Shown piece after piece: positions 6,639-7,480 of a DNA stretch of 7,480 bases. The number at the start of each line of letters is the position of its first letter. Position 1 is the first letter of the stretch. The notes beneath the pieces were generated by a model. It made no database searches, was not told the DNA's origin, and saw only the letters and a program-made list of their open reading frames with translations. The position numbers were made by a program, and so were the translations under genes. This DNA is from Acholeplasmatales bacterium (GTDB lineage Bacteria; Bacillota_I; Bacilli_A; Acholeplasmatales; Anaeroplasmataceae): the NCBI GenBank assembly GCA_024690445.1, contig JAILPD010000093.1, forward strand, positions 1-7,480, read 5' to 3'.

Positions 6639-7480
6639 TATTCATCGCCTCCTGCCATCTCTAATGCCTTAAATGGGGCCATTGCCTTATTTTGTGTTTC
6701 TATGAATTCTGATTCAGGATTAGAATCCATTACAATTCCACCACCAGCTTGTAAGTAAACATCATCATTTTTCTTAACTATTGTTCTTATAACAATACAC
6801 ATATTCATATTATCTCTAAAATCGATATATCCTAAGGCACCACCATAGATACCTCTTCTTTCTTTTTCTAAATCATCGATTATTTGACAAGCTCTTAATT
6901 TAGGAGCTCCAGATAATGTACCTGCTGGTAGGATTGACTGAAGGCATTTAATTGAATTAACATCTTTTCTTGCCTTACCAATTACTGTAGATGCGATATG
7001 CATAATATGTGAATATCTTAAAATCTTCATATATTCTAAGACTTTAACACTTCCAAATTCAGAAACTCTACCAACATCATTTCTTCCTAAATCAACTAGC
7101 ATATTATGCTCTGCTAATTCCTTTTCATCTGATAAAAGGTCTTTTTCATTATATACATCCTCTTCCTCAGTCTTTCCTCTAGGTCTGGAACCTGCAATAG
7201 GGAATGTCATAACTGTGTCATCTTCCTTCATCGCAAGTGTCTCAGGTGATGAACCAGCTATTTCTATATCATTACTCTTTAAATAATACATATATGGAGA
7301 TGGATTAATACTTCTTAAATTTCTATATGCTTCAAATAAAGAACCTTCAATTTTTCCTTTTAATCTTCTTGAGAATACACATTGGAAGATATCTCCATCA
7401 TAAATATGCTTCTTAACCTTTAATAATTTTTCTGTATATTCTTCTTTAGTATCTAATGATGTAGGCTTTTGAATTATCTT
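6638..7480 (-). CDS. trpE: Anthranilate synthase component I, C-terminal part (cut by window edge)
   Basis: Converts chorismate plus ammonia to anthranilate, the committed step of tryptophan synthesis. The frame is open to the window edge, so 280 residues of the catalytic domain are seen and the N-terminal part, with the tryptophan feedback site, is missing. By local numbering: HIYDGDIFQ (25-33), SPYMYYL (61-67), GSSPE (76-80), PIAGSRPRG (from 94), DLGRND (130-135), PAGTLSGAPK (185-194), then a YGGALGYIDF stretch and AGGGIVMDSNPESE. The PIAG form is typical of TrpE, whereas PabB usually has PIKG at this site. The usual PIAGT Thr is Ser98 here, a mild change. The stop overlaps the trpG start by one base. 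The downstream trpGDCFBA genes confirm the identity. The upstream regulatory region is outside the window. Confidence 0.96.
   Translation of the reverse strand, partial: KIIQKPTSLDTKEEYTEKLLKVKKHIYDGDIFQCVFSRRLKGKIEGSLFEAYRNLRSINPSPYMYYLKSNDIEIAGSSPETLAMKEDDTVMTFPIAGSRPRGKTEEEDVYNEKDLLSDEKELAEHNMLVDLGRNDVGRVSEFGSVKVLEYMKILRYSHIMHIASTVIGKARKDVNSIKCLQSILPAGTLSGAPKLRACQIIDDLEKERRGIYGGALGYIDFRDNMNMCIVIRTIVKKNDDVYLQAGGGIVMDSNPESEFIETQNKAMAPFKALEMAGGDE

Noticed and set aside
1..7480. Possible undescribed system, mobile element, CRISPR array or defence island
   Set aside because: All long frames are accounted for by trp, tatD and rpsF-ssb-rpsR genes; I see no repeats of array type, no inverted repeats flanking genes, no transposase-like or nuclease-helicase motifs, and no unassigned gap above about 120 nt.

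Overview
The window is a compact, AT-rich bacterial chromosome segment with every gene on the minus strand, so the biological order runs from high to low coordinates. Strong AGGAGG/GAGG ribosome binding sites, the rpsF-ssb-rpsR order, an unfused trpE-G-D-C-F-B-A order and general protein similarity point to a low-GC Gram-positive (Bacillota). I cannot separate Clostridia/Lachnospiraceae from Erysipelotrichia-like lineages by reading alone.

Region 1 (7480 to 1797) is the tryptophan biosynthesis operon. It contains trpE (cut by the window edge; the C-terminal 280 residues of its catalytic domain remain), trpG, trpD, trpC, trpF, trpB and trpA. Together they convert chorismate to L-tryptophan. 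The genes are separate, not fused, and almost all junctions are overlaps of 1 to 14 nt, which suggests translational coupling. The operon promoter and any T-box or attenuator would lie upstream of trpE, outside the window.

Region 2 (1768 to 1010) is tatD, a metal-dependent TatD-family hydrolase, 28 nt after trpA. It is probably read at least partly with the trp genes.

Region 3 (1009 to 891) is the only sizeable intergenic space, about 119 nt. It holds a good sigma-A-type promoter and a short structured 5' leader. The leader matches the architecture of the known S6:S18 ribosomal-protein leader and buries part of the rpsF Shine-Dalgarno sequence in a helix.

Region 4 (890 to 1) is the housekeeping operon rpsF (S6), ssb (single-stranded DNA-binding protein) and rpsR (S18, first 22 residues only). 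The S6 and S18 products are the expected autoregulators of the leader.

I found no mobile element, CRISPR array, tRNA, rRNA or defence-like system. I do not think the window contains an undescribed system. The observations most worth a second look are the rpsF leader, the near absence of tryptophan from the seven Trp enzymes, an Asp-to-Glu change at a catalytic position of TrpA, and two identical 8-nt gene overlaps. Four starts differ from the longest possible reading: tatD at 1768, trpC at 5067 and trpA at 2567 are each placed at an internal ATG, and trpE runs to the window edge.
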